From NCBI GenBank assembly GCA_900547305.1, contig URGH01000010.1, forward strand, positions 1-50,547: 50,547 nt of DNA, written 5' to 3'. A model generated the notes under the pieces. The model ran no database searches. It was not told the origin of the DNA and saw only the letters and a list, made by a program, of their open reading frames with translations. The position numbers and the translations under genes were made by a program. This document shows positions 49,512-50,547 of the stretch, one piece after another (position 1 is the first letter of the stretch; each line of letters starts with the position of its first letter). This DNA is from an uncultured Oscillospiraceae bacterium. Lineage in GTDB: Bacteria > Bacillota > Clostridia > Oscillospirales > Acutalibacteraceae.

Positions 49512-50387
49512 ATGGAAAAACAAAAGCTAATCCTTATAGGCAACGGTTTTGATTTGAACTTTGGACTAGATACCAAATATAGTGATTTTGAAAAGTATAT
49601 TTTAGAAAAGTTTAGAGAAGAAAAGAAAACCATCGAAGAATTATATCCGGATTTTGATTATAATACCAATTCTTTATGGAGCGATTTTGAAATGAATTTA
49701 TCAAAGATAAGTAAAGAAATGGTGCTAAAATATGCAACAAATTTAGATGAGTCTAAGCGGATGTGTTCCCTCATACACAACAGCCCAAAAATCGTTAAAT
49801 CAATGTTTGAATGTTGGGTTAACAGTATTAATTGTACGGTTTTTTCGGGTTATAAAGAATTAATCAATAATGCTTTTATAATTAACTTCAACTATACGAA
49901 GACTTTAGAAAATAATTTTGATGTTCCGGATAATTTGATTTATCATATTCATGGCACCGTCAAAGAAAATATAATATTCGGACACGAACAAGGTGTGCTA
50001 CTTAATAAACAAGGCTCTGCTCCATACGATATGGATATAGATGATATTAAATTATATAACGAAAATGTACCTGCAGTTATCGAATGGTTGAACGAATATT
50101 TAAAAGCAACAGAAAAACCAGTTGACAAACTTATTAAAAGAAGCGAATTCCTTCTAAAATATAAATATAAAATTAATTTTAAAAAAATAAACGAAGTTTT
50201 TGTAATAGGCTTGTCTTGTTCCAAAATCGATATCCCGTATATTCGATGGATCGATAGAATAGCAAGGGCAAAATGGCATGTCGGGTATTACGGTACTAAT
50301 AAATATCAAAATTTATTTAATGAAATTCATACATCGGATATTGAATTTAAAGAAAATAAAGATTTAATAGATGATATTTTAATTTGA
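49512..50387 (+). CDS. AbiH-like abortive infection protein
   Basis: This 291-residue protein begins EKQKLILIGNGFDLNFGL, followed by a SDF motif, FNYTKTLE near 124, HIHGT near 145 and VFVIGLSCSKIDIPYI near 232. These are hallmarks of the AbiH family, originally from lactococcal phage exclusion. The pattern (GNG, NFxY, HIHG) parallels the SIR2-like protein at 46145, so both may share a nucleotide-binding fold. The ATG sits one base past the TIR-B stop with no clear Shine-Dalgarno site, so translation is probably coupled. It is AT-rich. Confidence 0.83.
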   Translation: MEKQKLILIGNGFDLNFGLDTKYSDFEKYILEKFREEKKTIEELYPDFDYNTNSLWSDFEMNLSKISKEMVLKYATNLDESKRMCSLIHNSPKIVKSMFECWVNSINCTVFSGYKELINNAFIINFNYTKTLENNFDVPDNLIYHIHGTVKENIIFGHEQGVLLNKQGSAPYDMDIDDIKLYNENVPAVIEWLNEYLKATEKPVDKLIKRSEFLLKYKYKINFKKINEVFVIGLSCSKIDIPYIRWIDRIARAKWHVGYYGTNKYQNLFNEIHTSDIEFKENKDLIDDILI

Positions 50388-50418
50388 AAATAGATTATTA
50401 TTTACAAATTATTCACTT

Positions 50419-50444
50419 TGTAGGTTTGTCAATGATGTGTTACA
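50419..50444. repeat. Candidate terminal inverted repeat of an IS
   Basis: TGTAGGTTTGTCAATGATGT and the following GTTACA lie just beyond the transposase stop, where an IS end is expected, and start with TG. The other end is outside the window, so the boundary is unproven. Confidence 0.35.
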
Positions 50445-50448
50445 AAAA

Positions 50449-50547
50449 TCAGAAAACCTCGCCAAAGGATAAAAAGGAATACAAATAATCGACAGGAGAT
50501 TTCCAGTTAAGAGGGCGTATAGGGAAATTATTGTACTTTCTGTTGTG
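50449..50547 (-). mobile_element. IS transposase, C-terminal end (cut by window edge)
   Basis: The last 32 codons of a minus-strand gene read HNRKYNNFPIRPLNWKSPV, then DYLYSFLSFGEVF and TGA (50451-50449). The YNNFxxRPLNxKSPxDYL pattern is typical of the end of the rve-type integrase core of IS transposases. The IS family cannot be fixed from this piece. It marks a mobile element at the right border of the TIR/SIR2 locus. Confidence 0.72.

Noticed and set aside
1..50547. CRISPR arrays, rRNA or tRNA genes
   Set aside because: No regularly spaced repeats, no rRNA sequence and no recognisable tRNA cloverleaf were noticed on reading. A tRNA search program was not available to confirm.

Overview
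The window reads as a chromosomal segment of a low-to-medium GC Clostridia bacterium. It is probably a gut member of the Oscillospiraceae/Ruminococcaceae group. This rests on the order rpmG-secE-nusG-rplK-rplA-rplJ, consensus sigma-A promoters, strong Shine-Dalgarno sites, occasional TTG/GTG starts, CpG-rich lipoprotein-dense host DNA and plant-polysaccharide enzymes (GH2, GH39). The family-level assignment is inference, because no rRNA or tRNA gene was recognised in the window.

Region 1 (1-13.3 kb) is mostly housekeeping. The minus strand carries rpmG, an unusually long secE, nusG, rplK, rplA and the first codons of rplJ. Candidate L1 and L10 autoregulatory leaders lie in the spacers. Next come manA, a minus-strand Crp/Fnr-regulated ABC importer operon with a perfect palindromic operator, a small conserved protein and rsmA. 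The plus strand then has a hypothetical gene, a stomatin-like SPFH gene, rpsO and pnp, the last two with structured leaders.

Region 2 (13.3-32.4 kb) mixes accessory metabolism and core genes. A GH2 glycosidase is divergent from an AraC regulator, with a 21-bp-spaced direct repeat between them. A minus-strand operon encodes three lipoproteins and two membrane proteins. A MalT-like regulator, a C39-type lipoprotein peptidase and enolase follow. On the plus strand are rlmB, a large membrane protein that looks like a catalytically dead P-type ATPase, metG, tatD and a 41-residue Asn/Gln/Lys-rich protein. A MITE-like repeat, an amber-interrupted XRE pseudogene and a GH39 glycosidase close the region.

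Region 3 (32.6-41.1 kb) is bracketed by two near-identical direct repeats of about 350 bp. Between them lie a DUF262/DUF1524 (GmrSD-like) gene, a small EF-hand protein, a membrane protein, a soluble FtsH-like AAA protease, a conserved hypothetical protein, a WYL regulator with palindromes in its promoter region, and an AT-rich protein joining methyltransferase-like, type I S-subunit-like and HEPN-like parts. This looks like a defence island.

Region 4 (41.1-50.5 kb) is the most interesting part. A ribbon-helix-helix regulator, with tandem promoters that each hold the same box, precedes a same-strand run of genes: a YdjI-like SPFH-SHOCT protein, a zinc-ribbon/TIR/TM/DUF6273 protein (TIR-A), an 81-residue protein, a four-TM coiled-coil protein, a SIR2-like protein, a second zinc-ribbon/TIR/TM/DUF6273 protein (TIR-B) and an AbiH-like protein. 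Base composition switches at gene boundaries and inside TIR-B, which suggests assembly by successive insertions. The window ends in the 3' end of an IS transposase. The working hypothesis is a membrane-linked anti-phage locus acting through NAD depletion, with two copies of a TIR plus SIR2/AbiH pairing.
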